64,000 bases of DNA from Comamonas testosteroni (GTDB taxonomy: Bacteria > Pseudomonadota > Gammaproteobacteria > Burkholderiales > Burkholderiaceae_C). The DNA lies in NCBI RefSeq assembly GCF_014076415.1, contig NZ_CP043568.1:2108001-2172000 (forward strand). Reading direction: 5' to 3'. The position numbers and the translations under genes are program-made. The notes beneath the pieces were generated by a model. That model saw nothing but the letters and a program-made list of their open reading frames with translations, made no database searches and was not told where the DNA came from. This document shows positions 33,634 to 42,963 of this stretch, in pieces. The stretch's first letter is position 1, and each line of letters starts with the position of its first letter.

Positions 33634-34925
33634 GCACGGTGCTGCTCTGGTTACGCAACGACCTGCGCCTGCACGACCAACCCGTGCTTCACGCCGCGTG
33701 CAGGATGGGGGCGCAGTACATATTGCCGGTGCTGTGCCAGCCGGACATTCAAGCCAGAACCCATTGGGGCTTTGCCCGCATCGGCCAGCACCGTCGCACC
33801 TGGCTAGCCAAGACGATACAGAACCTGGCCGAGAATTTTCATGAACTGCGCTCTCAGCTATTGATTTTGAATGCGCCAGTCGCCACGGCCCTGCCTGCCC
33901 TGGCACAGGCCATAGGGGCCGGCATCATTGTCTGTGAAGACATCGCCGCGCCCGAGGAGCAAACCGAGGTCGACGCTCTGCGAGCTGCAGGCCTGCGGGT
34001 GCACACCGTGTGGCACAGCAGCCTGCTGCACCCGGACCAATTGCCTTGGCCGGTGAGACAGTTGCCTGCTGTGTTCACCTCGTTTCGTCAGGCTGTTGAG
34101 CACGTCAAGCTACAACCTTACCCGCCTCTGCCAGTGCCGGAGGCTCTGCCCAGAGTTCCGCCGAATATACCCAGCAAGTACCTTCAAGAGCAGGTACTTG
34201 CACTGGATGCATTGACCGATGCCTCTAATTCGCTTGATGCCCGAAGCGCCATCGCCTTACTGCAAGGCGGCGAGTCTGCGGCCCTTGCCCACCTCCGTCA
34301 GTACCTCGCACGCGGGCTTCCCCACAGCTACAAGCGCACGCGTAACGGTCTGCTGGGATTGGACTACTCAAGCAAATGGTCGCTCTGGCTAGCTACAGGC
34401 GCGTTGTCGCCACGGCAAGCCTACGCTGAACTTCGACAATTTGAAGCTACGCGCGGCGCGACCGAAAGCAGCTACTGGCTCTGGTTCGAGCTGCTATGGC
34501 GGGACTATTTTCGTTTTCTGCATATGCAGCACGGTCGCGCGCTCTACCGTGCACGGGGTCTGGGTCCGGAGCTTGCCACGCCACATGATGATCGGAACTT
34601 TGCAGCCTGGTGTTCAGGGCAGACCGGCCAGACGCTAGTGGATGCAGCCATGCGCGAGTTGGCTACCACGGGCTACCTAGGCAACCGCTTGCGCCAGGTG
34701 GCGGCCAGCTATCTGATCCATGACCTAGGCTGTGACTGGCGCGCCGGCGCTGCCTGGTTTGAGTCACAGCTATTGGACTACGACGTCTACAGCAACCAGG
34801 GCAACTGGCTTTACATTGCCGGTCGGGGTACAGATCCGCAAGGAGGGCGTCGCTTTGATCCTGTCAAACAGGCGGCCACCTACGACGCTGATGGAGCCTA
34901 CCAGCGTCTCTGGGGTAAAGCATGA
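33630..34925 (+). CDS. Cryptochrome/photolyase, CRY-DASH type
   Basis: A 431-residue blue-light flavoprotein. ATG 33630 gives [20 protein letters not shown], the start of the N-terminal photolyase domain that binds the antenna cofactor. The C-terminal FAD domain has [55 protein letters not shown] and [31 protein letters not shown] and YSNQGNW are typical of DASH proteins, which repair single-stranded or loop CPD lesions and may signal. Coupled to DUF2256 upstream and, by ATGA at 34922, to the next photolyase gene. Confidence 0.92.
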   Translation: MSTVLLWLRNDLRLHDQPVLHAACRMGAQYILPVLCQPDIQARTHWGFARIGQHRRTWLAKTIQNLAENFHELRSQLLILNAPVATALPALAQAIGAGIIVCEDIAAPEEQTEVDALRAAGLRVHTVWHSSLLHPDQLPWPVRQLPAVFTSFRQAVEHVKLQPYPPLPVPEALPRVPPNIPSKYLQEQVLALDALTDASNSLDARSAIALLQGGESAALAHLRQYLARGLPHSYKRTRNGLLGLDYSSKWSLWLATGALSPRQAYAELRQFEATRGATESSYWLWFELLWRDYFRFLHMQHGRALYRARGLGPELATPHDDRNFAAWCSGQTGQTLVDAAMRELATTGYLGNRLRQVAASYLIHDLGCDWRAGAAWFESQLLDYDVYSNQGNWLYIAGRGTDPQGGRRFDPVKQAATYDADGAYQRLWGKA

Positions 34926-36481
34926 GCGATAGTACGGCCGCCACCCACAGCGCGCACACCCTGCGTCTGGTACTGGGTGATCAGCTCAATCAGAAACACA
35001 GTTGGTTTCGGCAGGTGGATCTGCAGGTGGTGTATGTGCTGATGGAGGTGCGGCAGGAAACCGACTACGTGCTGCACCATGCGCAGAAAATTCTGGCCAT
35101 TTTTGCTGCCATGCGCGACTTTGCGCGCCAGCTGCGTGCCGACGGTCACCGGGTTCGTTATGTGTCGATCGACGATGCCAGTAACCGCCAGTCCATACCC
35201 GGCAACCTGGCTGCGCTTGCTGTGCACTACGGAGCCCACACGGTGCAATGGCAGCAGCCCGACGAGTGGCGGCTGGACGCTCAACTGCAGGCTTGGGCTA
35301 GCAGCCAGCAGTTGACCTGCACTGCAGTAGACAGCGAACACTTCCTGACGGCACGCGATGACCTGGCTACCCAGATGCATGGGCGCCGCCAATGGTTGAT
35401 GGAGCATTTCTACCGCACCATGCGCCGCCGTTACCGACTCCTGCTGGACGAACATGAACAGCCCGTTGGCGGACAGTGGAACTTTGACCACGACAACCGC
35501 AAACCCTGGCCAGGAACCCCTGCCGAGCCTGAGGACTGGCGTCCCCTCCACGACCACAGCACGCTCTGGGAAATCGTGCAGCGCAGCAATGTTCAAAGCT
35601 TCGGTGACGCGCAGGCGGATGCACTGCGTTGGCCATTGAACCGGCAAGAGGCAATGCGCTGTTTAGAGGCATTTGTCACCCATGCACTGCCGCACTTTGG
35701 CGACTATGAAGACGCCATGTCAAGCCAAGCGCCGCGCTTATTCCACTCTTTGCTTTCGTTCGCGTTGAACGTGAAGATGCTGCACCCTCTGGAGGTGCTG
35801 CAATGTGCCGAAGCCGCCTGGCGCTCAGGCCACGCACCGCTCGCTGCTGTGGAAGGCTTTGTGCGCCAGATCCTTGGCTGGCGTGAGTACATCCGCGGCA
35901 TCTATTGGGCACATATGCCGGGCTACGAAAGTCGCAATGCGCTGGACCACCACTTGCCGCTTCCGCACTGGTTCTGGAACGGGGACACGCATATGCGCTG
36001 TTTGCACCAGTCCATCAGGCAGTCGCTGCAAACCGCCCATGCCCACCATATCCAGCGGCTGATGGTGATCGGCAACTTTGCCTTGCTGGCGGGGCTGAAT
36101 CCGATGGAGCTGCACCGCTGGTACCTGGGCATCTACATCGACGCTTTTGAGTGGGTAGAGCTGCCCAACACGCTGGGTATGAGCCAGCGCGCCGATGGCG
36201 GCCTGATTGCCACCAAACCCTATGTCAGCAGCGCGGCCTATCTGCAGCGCATGGGCGACTATTGCCAGGGTTGCGCCTACAACCCCAAGCAGAAGACCGG
36301 CCCGAGCGCCTGCCCTTTCAACGCTCTTTACTGGGACTTTTTTGCGCGTCACATCGATGTTCTTGGCAGCAACCACCGGTTGGCACTGGTGTACCGACAG
36401 TGGCAGAAATTCCCGCCTGAGCAGCAATCAGCGTTGCGCGCACATGCTCAGCAACTGCGCGAACAACTCGACCACCTGTAG
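34922..36481 (+). CDS. phrB: Iron-sulfur bacterial (6-4) photolyase (FeS-BCP/PhrB type)
   Basis: A 519-residue photolyase of the FeS-BCP group that repairs (6-4) photoproducts. N-terminus TLRLVLGDQLNQKHSWF is the family start; C-terminal half has GFVRQILGWREYIRGIYW and MVIGNFALLAGLNPMELHRW. [4Fe-4S] ligand Cys are visible in DYCQGCAYNPKQKTGPSACP, with a further Cys upstream (MRCLEAF). Starts within the stop of the CRY-DASH gene. Two photolyases of different specificity in one operon should cover both main UV lesions. Confidence 0.92.
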   Translation: MSDSTAATHSAHTLRLVLGDQLNQKHSWFRQVDLQVVYVLMEVRQETDYVLHHAQKILAIFAAMRDFARQLRADGHRVRYVSIDDASNRQSIPGNLAALAVHYGAHTVQWQQPDEWRLDAQLQAWASSQQLTCTAVDSEHFLTARDDLATQMHGRRQWLMEHFYRTMRRRYRLLLDEHEQPVGGQWNFDHDNRKPWPGTPAEPEDWRPLHDHSTLWEIVQRSNVQSFGDAQADALRWPLNRQEAMRCLEAFVTHALPHFGDYEDAMSSQAPRLFHSLLSFALNVKMLHPLEVLQCAEAAWRSGHAPLAAVEGFVRQILGWREYIRGIYWAHMPGYESRNALDHHLPLPHWFWNGDTHMRCLHQSIRQSLQTAHAHHIQRLMVIGNFALLAGLNPMELHRWYLGIYIDAFEWVELPNTLGMSQRADGGLIATKPYVSSAAYLQRMGDYCQGCAYNPKQKTGPSACPFNALYWDFFARHIDVLGSNHRLALVYRQWQKFPPEQQSALRAHAQQLREQLDHL

Positions 36482-36504
36482 CAACGACACCACCGAGGCC
36501 TACC

Positions 36505-37203
36505 ATGCAATCTCTGCCCACTGGTTACCGTGCTCTCATTGTTGGGGCCTCCGGCGCTATAGGTTCAGCCATGGCCGCTCAGCTGGAGGCAGATCCACGC
36601 TGTGCTGCGGTCGCCGCTCTGAGCCGAAGCAGCAGTCCCGCCGTCGACTTTGGAGCCTTGGACTCCATTGCAGTTGCCGCCGACTCGCTGCGTCAGCAAG
36701 GTTCCTGGCACCTGATTGTGATTGCCACGGGAATGCTCAGCGGCCCAACCGGCTCACCCGAAAAGCGACTGGCTGACCTGAACGCCGCGCACATGGCAGC
36801 CAGTTTTACCATCAACACCATCGGCCCGGCCTTGGCCTTGGCACACTTCTCGCAGTTGCTTCCGAAGAATGAGCACGGCGTGCTTGCGGTTCTGTCGGCC
36901 AAGGTTGGCAGTATCGGCGACAACCGTCTTGGTGGCTGGTATAGCTACCGAGCCTCGAAGGCAGCACTGAACATGCTGCTCAAGACGGCTTCTATTGAAA
37001 TAGCTCGCACCCATCCAAAAGCGGTCCTGGCAGCCCTGCATCCCGGCACAGTTGACTCTGCTTTGTCGGCTCCGTTTCGCGGTGCTCAGATAGGCAGCCG
37101 TCCCACCGACGCTGCGCGGGATTTGTTGGCGGTATTAGACGGCCTGCAGCCGCAGGACAGCGGCAGCTTCTGGGCATACGATGGACAACGCCTGCCCTGG
37201 TGA
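36505..37203 (+). CDS. Short-chain dehydrogenase/reductase (CsgA-like SDR)
   Basis: A 232-residue SDR with the cofactor motif ALIVGASGAIGSAMAAQLE (GxxxGxG) and active-site WYSYRASKAALNML (YxxxK), plus AALHPGTVDSALS after it. This resembles the C-factor/CsgA-type SDRs that recur in photolyase clusters. It begins 24 bases after the photolyase stop, in the same operon. The substrate is unknown. Confidence 0.88.
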   Translation: MQSLPTGYRALIVGASGAIGSAMAAQLEADPRCAAVAALSRSSSPAVDFGALDSIAVAADSLRQQGSWHLIVIATGMLSGPTGSPEKRLADLNAAHMAASFTINTIGPALALAHFSQLLPKNEHGVLAVLSAKVGSIGDNRLGGWYSYRASKAALNMLLKTASIEIARTHPKAVLAALHPGTVDSALSAPFRGAQIGSRPTDAARDLLAVLDGLQPQDSGSFWAYDGQRLPW

Positions 37204-37236
37204 GTGTTTTGGTCATTTCCTAAAAAGGAGAACCCC

Positions 37237-38139
37237 ATGCGCATCCTGTTGACCGGAGGCACCGGACTCATTGGACAGGCTCTCTGTCGGCTCTGGCGGA
37301 GCCAAGGTCATGATCTCTGGGTGTGGAGCCGAACTCCCCTGCAGGTGGAGAAATTGTGCCTGGGCGCCAAGGGTATAGCGCATCTTGAATCACTTGATGG
37401 CAGCGCTCCATTCGATGCTGTCGTCAACTTAGCTGGAGCGCCCATTGCAACTCACCGTTGGTCTGCAGAGCGCTGCGAGATTTTGCTGAACAGCCGAATT
37501 GACCTGACGCGAACCTTGGTGGACTGGATGGGAAAGCAAGTTTCGATACCACCAGTGCTGATCTCGGGCTCTGCTGTCGGCTGGTACGGTGACGGCGGAG
37601 AACAGTGGTTGTCAGAAGACAGTTCCGCGGGGAACATCGATTTCGGAAGCCGTCTATGCGTAGCCTGGGAGCAGGAGGCTATACGCGCGCGCCAGCTTGG
37701 TGTGCGGGTTGTAGTACTACGCACTGCCCCAGTGTTAACGTCAACCGGTGGAATGCTGGCACGGCTGCTGCCAACATTCCAACGAGGGCTTGGAGGTAGA
37801 TTGGGCAGCGGGAAACAGTGGATGCCATGGATACATATCGAGGACCAAGTCGCTCTCATCGACTACCTTTTGAACAATGAGAGCTGCGGCGGACCGTACA
37901 ACGCCTGTGCACCTGGGGTCGTTCGCAATGTTGACTTCACGCAGATGCTCGCCCGGGAGTTAGGTAAACCGGCCATATTTCACATTCCGGCCTGGGCGTT
38001 GCGACTGGCACTGGGGGAAATGTCCGTTCTGTTGCTAGGAGGTCAGCGCTTGGTTCCGCAGCGCGCACAGGAAGCAGGGTTTACTTGGCGGTACCCTGAG
38101 CTTTCAGGCGCCTTGAACCAACTGCTTCGCGAGCATTGA
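37237..38139 (+). CDS. TIGR01777 family epimerase-like NAD(P)-binding protein
   Basis: A 300-residue extended-SDR protein. AAAAAGGAGA precedes ATG 37237, which gives MRILLTGGTGLIGQALCRLW. Other family marks are VVNLAGAPIATHRWS, LISGSAVGWYGDGGEQWLSE, GSRLCVAWEQEA, WMPWIHIEDQVALI and PYNACAPGVV, with the DUF1731 end (LLGGQRLVPQRAQEAGFTWR). This is the YfcH-like family of unknown reaction. Last gene of the photo-stress operon. Confidence 0.9.
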   Translation: MRILLTGGTGLIGQALCRLWRSQGHDLWVWSRTPLQVEKLCLGAKGIAHLESLDGSAPFDAVVNLAGAPIATHRWSAERCEILLNSRIDLTRTLVDWMGKQVSIPPVLISGSAVGWYGDGGEQWLSEDSSAGNIDFGSRLCVAWEQEAIRARQLGVRVVVLRTAPVLTSTGGMLARLLPTFQRGLGGRLGSGKQWMPWIHIEDQVALIDYLLNNESCGGPYNACAPGVVRNVDFTQMLARELGKPAIFHIPAWALRLALGEMSVLLLGGQRLVPQRAQEAGFTWRYPELSGALNQLLREH

Positions 38140-38320
38140 ACTGGCTGCCCCTCGACCTCTCATCAGATTACCCATCAAGAGTGGGCCATACCGCACAGCG
38201 AAGGGCTGAGCCTGGAGAAATCGAGATGCCGTCGTAAACGCAAATCATGGCTCTACGTCGATACCATACTTGCTCTAACAACTATAGCTTCAGTTATTAG
38301 CACCATTCGACATATACAGA

Positions 38321-40846
38321 CTACAGCAGCTCTCCTGGCTGCGTCTCTTGAGCTGAGCGAGTCGGCAGCGTAATGCGAAAAACTGCACCGCCATCTGGCC
38401 TGTTGGCTGCTGTAATGGTGCCATCCATCGCGTCGATAATCTTTCGGCAGATTGCCAGTCCCAAGCCCGTTCCACCCGAGCCATCTTTCGTCTTGCTGGA
38501 CTGGACAAATGGCTGAAAAATCTTGTCTAGCTCTTGCGTTGGCACGCCTGGTCCCTGGTCTAGAAAGTCAACACAGATGTTTCCTTGACCATCGAAGTGC
38601 CCTTCAACATCAATACGTCCATGGGGCGGAGAGAACTTGATGGCATTCGCCAGCATATTGCGTATGACTTGCTGAAACCGGACTGGGTCTGCTTTGGCAA
38701 TTAAAGGAGCATCCTCCAGCCTAAGCCGTAGATCAATTTGCTTCTGATGGAGCAGTGGCTCAAGCTCGCGTGCAACCGGCCTAATCAAACCTCTGAGATC
38801 AATTTTTTCCGTATGGATTGACCCCACTGGACTTTCAAGTTTTGCTACATCCAAAAGGTCGTTGACCAACGCTAACATTCGCTGTCCCGCTGCATGAATG
38901 TCATAAAACATCTCACCTAGCTTAGGGGTTGCACGTGACCTAAGCTGTCCCAGCTCGGAGAAGCCAATAATCGATTGAAGCGGAGTACGCAGTTCATGGC
39001 TCATGTTCGCAACGAACTCAGACTTCACTCTAAAAGCCTCCTCCGCAGCATCCCGGGCCTCCCGCGTCGCTAGCTCGGCAATCCTGAATTCCGTGACATC
39101 CACGAAGATACTCAGCACACCTGTCGGACGATCCCGCACGTCCTTAATCGCTGTCTTTGTAATTTGCATGTCCCGATAGGTACCATCAGCATGAATGACT
39201 TTGGTGTCAAGCACTGTGCGCTGGCCCGACGCGAGAACACGATCATTGGCTCGAAGTTGCTTCGTTGCATCTTCGCTGGCACAGATGTCCTGCAAATTAC
39301 TGCCCATCACTTGCAGCGAGTTCAAGCCAGAAAACTCCTCCCAGGCTTTGTTGGCAATCGTTATGCGATGAGCCTCATCGGTGACTAGCAGTGGTAGAGG
39401 AGTGGACTCAAAAAGCAAATGTTGAAAAGCAAGCTGTGTTTGCAATTCCTGCTGTGCTTTCCAGCGTGCCGTCACATCCACTGCACTTCCTGCGAAGCCA
39501 ATAATTTCGCCCTGTCTGGTAAGAGGAACTACGGCGATGTCGCAGAGAATTTCCTTTTCGTTTGGCAATGCAAATTGCGCTTGGCATGTGCGCAAACTCT
39601 GCTGGCTCCTTGCATCGAGCAGAACCTTAACCTGGGGTCTAAATTGAGGTTCAACAATTTTCTCTAGCCGCAGTCCAAGAGCTTGCTTGCTGGACTGGCC
39701 GGTAAGCATCTCCCAACGTGCATTCACAAAAGTCAGTCTCCCGTCCTTGTCCGTGCGAAAAATCAATTCTTGAACGCTACGCATGAGCACGGCCAACTCT
39801 TGCTCACTGCGAGCAAGCTTTGCCTGAGCTCGATCCATCTCTTTGTGAGCTGCGCTTTGAAGCTTGCGAGTCTTGTGCACCGAATAGCCCAACCCGATCA
39901 CAAGAAAAAGCGATGCGAGCCCCGCAACAAAAAAGATGAACGCGTCATCTTTCCAACGTTGAACAACTGCGGAATACGGCTCCTCAACCAGCAGCACAAG
40001 CGGCCAATGACGAACCGTGCGAAAAGAGACTATTTCCTGCTCACCAAGCATGCCTTTGCCGATGTATGAGCCCCGCTCCTTATTGAGTAGCATCTGCTTG
40101 AAAATCGGAGTCTGCAAGGCTTGTGCCTGCTGGACTGCTGACCCCATATTTGTGCTGGCCAGAGGTTGGCCTTCGTATGTCATCAGCAAAGCTTCATAGC
40201 TCAGGGACTCAAGAGTTGCTTGGTAGAAATTTGCCACTGCATCTGGATTGATAAGCGCAACCAGATAGGCCGTGCTACCGTCTTCTTGAAGGAAACTCAG
40301 TACGTGCGGGAGAAAACTAATACCTCGCGGCGACGGCTCCTTGCTGGTACTCAGCGCCGACAAGTTTCTTCCTTGAATCAGCTTTCCCAGCCTAGCTTCT
40401 CCAGGTTTAGGCTCGTGGAGCTTCTCAGTAAACAGCGCCTCAATGGGAACTATCGTGCTTCTGTCACCCGGCTGTGTACTTGCGAGGACTTTGCCTCGCT
40501 GATCTAGCAAAGCCATCGCGCGAATAAACGGAATTTGTGAAACCACCTGAGCTAGAGACGTCTGTCTCTCCTGAGTTGAGGCATCGTGGGCCACAATTGC
40601 AGGGCTTAGAGCAAGGCTAGACAATGCCAATTCACTTGTCTCGAATGTCCGTGCCGTTTGCTCCTCAAGGACTCGAGCTAGCAGCATCGCTTGCGACTTA
40701 CTCTGTTCAGCTTGTGCATGCAACTGTCCCCAGATGTAAATGGCAAGAGCCCCAAGCACACACAGTGCAAATACAAAAATCAAGCCTTTGATATGAGCAC
40801 TGTGACGAACGCCTAAAAACTCACGGGTTGCAGCTCGGTGTGGCAT
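38321..40846 (-). CDS. Membrane sensor histidine kinase with periplasmic sensor and two PAS domains
   Basis: An 841-residue kinase. Two membrane segments (about residues 22-42 and 300-322) enclose a 260-residue periplasmic sensor domain. Two PAS domains follow (LMRSVQELIFRTDKDGRLTF; LPLLVTDEAHRITIANKAWE), then the dimerisation/His region at about residue 620 (FVANMSHELRTPLQSIIGF) and the ATPase (NMLANAIKFSPPHG, DQGPGVP, GGTGLGLAICRKI). No attached receiver. It lies 11 bases after a periplasmic binding-protein gene, so ligand binding there may be relayed through the periplasmic domain. Confidence 0.92.
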   Translation of the reverse strand: MPHRAATREFLGVRHSAHIKGLIFVFALCVLGALAIYIWGQLHAQAEQSKSQAMLLARVLEEQTARTFETSELALSSLALSPAIVAHDASTQERQTSLAQVVSQIPFIRAMALLDQRGKVLASTQPGDRSTIVPIEALFTEKLHEPKPGEARLGKLIQGRNLSALSTSKEPSPRGISFLPHVLSFLQEDGSTAYLVALINPDAVANFYQATLESLSYEALLMTYEGQPLASTNMGSAVQQAQALQTPIFKQMLLNKERGSYIGKGMLGEQEIVSFRTVRHWPLVLLVEEPYSAVVQRWKDDAFIFFVAGLASLFLVIGLGYSVHKTRKLQSAAHKEMDRAQAKLARSEQELAVLMRSVQELIFRTDKDGRLTFVNARWEMLTGQSSKQALGLRLEKIVEPQFRPQVKVLLDARSQQSLRTCQAQFALPNEKEILCDIAVVPLTRQGEIIGFAGSAVDVTARWKAQQELQTQLAFQHLLFESTPLPLLVTDEAHRITIANKAWEEFSGLNSLQVMGSNLQDICASEDATKQLRANDRVLASGQRTVLDTKVIHADGTYRDMQITKTAIKDVRDRPTGVLSIFVDVTEFRIAELATREARDAAEEAFRVKSEFVANMSHELRTPLQSIIGFSELGQLRSRATPKLGEMFYDIHAAGQRMLALVNDLLDVAKLESPVGSIHTEKIDLRGLIRPVARELEPLLHQKQIDLRLRLEDAPLIAKADPVRFQQVIRNMLANAIKFSPPHGRIDVEGHFDGQGNICVDFLDQGPGVPTQELDKIFQPFVQSSKTKDGSGGTGLGLAICRKIIDAMDGTITAANRPDGGAVFRITLPTRSAQETQPGELL

Positions 40847-40857
40847 CTTCTCGTACT

Positions 40858-41691
40858 TTATCGAGTGGCGTCGGGAACCACTATGGCGCTCAAACCATTG
40901 TTTCTTGCAGCCCGCGCTAGACGTCCGTCGCGCTTAATCTCTGACACAAACTGATTAAGGCGTGCTAACCATTGATGGTCCTTGGGACTGACGGCATAGC
41001 CATAGGGAAGGATATGGAAAGGCGTGGTTGGAGCAATCAATTGGGCCCAGTCAGCACTATCCAATAATCGGCGGCTGTAAGGATAGTCGGTCATGAAGAC
41101 ATCCACACGGCCAGCCATTAGCTCTTTTTCCCGAGTTTGAGGGGGTTCGATAGGCACAACTTGCGCATGCTTGAGCGATTGCTTCATCACTGGTTCCATG
41201 AAGGTGCCACGCTGCACAGCGACCTGCACACCTGGCTTGTCTATGTCTGCCCAAGTTTGGACGGCCGGGTTGCTTTTGGTACTGATGCCGTAGATGTCAG
41301 ACCTCAAATAAGGGGAGGTAAAGCTCAATTGTTGTTGTCGTTGAGGCAGTATCCCTACGGCAAACATCGCGACATCGCATCGCGCCCCTAGCAAATCAGG
41401 AATTAGCTTTGAAAATGAGGAGTCAATGTATTCCAGGCGTACTCCCAAGTCTTTCGCAAGCTCGGAGGATAGTTCAATATCAACTCCTTGAAGCCGACCA
41501 GAGCGATTATCGCGAAAGGTAACTCCGTAGTACTCAGGCCATATGCAAACTCTAAGTGTTCCAGTTGACTTTACATGATCTAAAACAGTTCCAGAAAAAG
41601 CATCGAATGAGCTAAAAATAATAAATGAAACCATCCCAAGCTTGGCAGCAAATCTTCTATAATTTATTTGAAACATCTTTTTGAAGCACAT
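40858..41691 (-). CDS. Periplasmic solute-binding protein, family 3 (amino-acid type)
   Basis: A 277-residue protein with a signal peptide (AAKLGMVSFIIFSSFDAFSG) and the SBP_bac_3 pattern: TLRVCIWPEYYGVTFRDNRS, LQGVDIELSSELAKDLGV, DLLGARCDVAMFAVGILPQR, LSFTSPYLRSDIY, LMAGRVDVFMTDYPYSR. No transporter permease or ATPase is nearby, so a sensory rather than transport role is likely. It sits between HD-GYP and kinase genes. The start may instead be at 41676 (MFQINYRRF). Confidence 0.85.
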   Translation of the reverse strand: MCFKKMFQINYRRFAAKLGMVSFIIFSSFDAFSGTVLDHVKSTGTLRVCIWPEYYGVTFRDNRSGRLQGVDIELSSELAKDLGVRLEYIDSSFSKLIPDLLGARCDVAMFAVGILPQRQQQLSFTSPYLRSDIYGISTKSNPAVQTWADIDKPGVQVAVQRGTFMEPVMKQSLKHAQVVPIEPPQTREKELMAGRVDVFMTDYPYSRRLLDSADWAQLIAPTTPFHILPYGYAVSPKDHQWLARLNQFVSEIKRDGRLARAARNNGLSAIVVPDATR

Positions 41692-41719
41692 TGCTTTTCC
41701 CAGTAAAACACTATTTCAT

Positions 41720-42481
41720 TCAAGGTGTGTCAATGAGGTCTTCAAAAGTTGGAGAATTTCGGGTTAGCGAACATCTCAATTCATCCAACTCATTTATATT
41801 TTTCATAAAGGTGTCGACGATCACTGGATCAAGAGCTTTACCATCTTCAGCCTTTATCATATCGAGCGCAACTTCAAGGGGAAATGCCGATCGATAGACT
41901 CTGTCCATCGTTAATGCATCGTATATATCGACAATAGAAGTAATACGTGCTGAGAGTGGAATATTCTCACCGATTAATCCTTTTGGGTATCCTTTTCCAT
42001 CAAAGCGTTCATGATGGTAAGCGGCTATTTCCGCGGCCATTTGGAAGACTGGGATTCTCGATTGCCCAAGCAACTTTGCTCCTATTTCAGCATGCTTATT
42101 CATTCTGATACGTTCCTCTGACGTCAATGGACCGTTCTTCTTTAGGATGCTGTCTGGGATACCAATCTTGCCAATATCATGCATGGGCGCAGCTTTACGG
42201 AGCAGACTGGCAAACTGTGGGCGGCAACCCAAGCGTAAAGCTAATGCTTCAGCGATATAGCCAATGCGGATAATGTGCGCACCTGTATCATCATCTTTAA
42301 ATTCGGCCGCCATTGCCAAGCGCAGCAAAGTCTCGTGATGAGCACGCGTGACTTCTTTGAGAAGCTGGTTGCGCTCTTGATACATGTGTCCGAAGTCTCT
42401 GATGAACTGCTCCATTTGCGCTAAGGCGGCAGGATCGAAGCTTCGTGACTCGCTATGCAACGCATCACCTAGGTCTGACAT
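41720..42481 (-). CDS. HD-GYP domain c-di-GMP phosphodiesterase
   Basis: A 253-residue protein: short N-terminal helix, then a full HD-GYP domain with MAAEFKDDDTGAHIIRIGYI, APMHDIGKIGIPDSIL, MNKHAEIGAKLL, YHHERFDGKGYPKGL (GYP intact) and RITSIVDIYDALTMDRVYR. All metal-binding His/Asp are present, so c-di-GMP hydrolysis is expected. ATG 42481 overlaps the stop of the receiver gene (TGATG), so the two act as a split response regulator pair. Confidence 0.93.
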   Translation of the reverse strand: MSDLGDALHSESRSFDPAALAQMEQFIRDFGHMYQERNQLLKEVTRAHHETLLRLAMAAEFKDDDTGAHIIRIGYIAEALALRLGCRPQFASLLRKAAPMHDIGKIGIPDSILKKNGPLTSEERIRMNKHAEIGAKLLGQSRIPVFQMAAEIAAYHHERFDGKGYPKGLIGENIPLSARITSIVDIYDALTMDRVYRSAFPLEVALDMIKAEDGKALDPVIVDTFMKNINELDELRCSLTRNSPTFEDLIDTP

Positions 42482-42852
42482 CAAATGGCCCTCTCCAGAC
42501 TTTCGATGACTTCGAGCAATTTCAAGGTACTGAAGGGTTTTACCAAATACTCGTCTGCACCCACCTTGAGACCTGCTTCTCGATCGTCTGCACTACCTCG
42601 CGCTGTCAACATGATCACTTGGGTATCGCGCAAGTCATCACTGTCCTTGATCAATTGACAGACCTGTAGGCCACTGAGCGTGCCCGGCATCATGACGTCC
42701 AGAAGGACGACATCGGGTTTGATGCGCTGAGTGACCTCCCACGCCTCATCGCCAGTTGCGACCTCTTGCACTTCAAAGTCTCTGAACTCGAGCGTCATAC
42801 GGATCAGCTTACGGATGTCTGCATGATCTTCAACGATCAGAATTTTTTTCAT
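42481..42852 (-). CDS. Single-domain response regulator (receiver only)
   Basis: A 123-residue CheY-like receiver beginning MKKILIVEDHADIRKLIRMT at ATG 42852. Acidic pair ED, phospho-acceptor in PDVVLLDVMMPGTLSG, Thr in VIMLTARG and Lys in DEYLVKPFS are all present. No output domain; its partner is the HD-GYP protein encoded by the overlapping next gene. First gene of a four-gene minus-strand operon; divergent from the DNA-binding receiver gene 111 bases away. Confidence 0.9.
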   Translation of the reverse strand: MKKILIVEDHADIRKLIRMTLEFRDFEVQEVATGDEAWEVTQRIKPDVVLLDVMMPGTLSGLQVCQLIKDSDDLRDTQVIMLTARGSADDREAGLKVGADEYLVKPFSTLKLLEVIESLERAI

Positions 42853-42963
42853 GAAAGAAGCCTCCAGGTTGGTCTTGAACTTTTCAACATTTTGTATCAA
42901 ACGTATCAATTTTATCAATTTGTAATCAAAGTTATCAATGCAAATTGATGCAAAATCGCTTGC

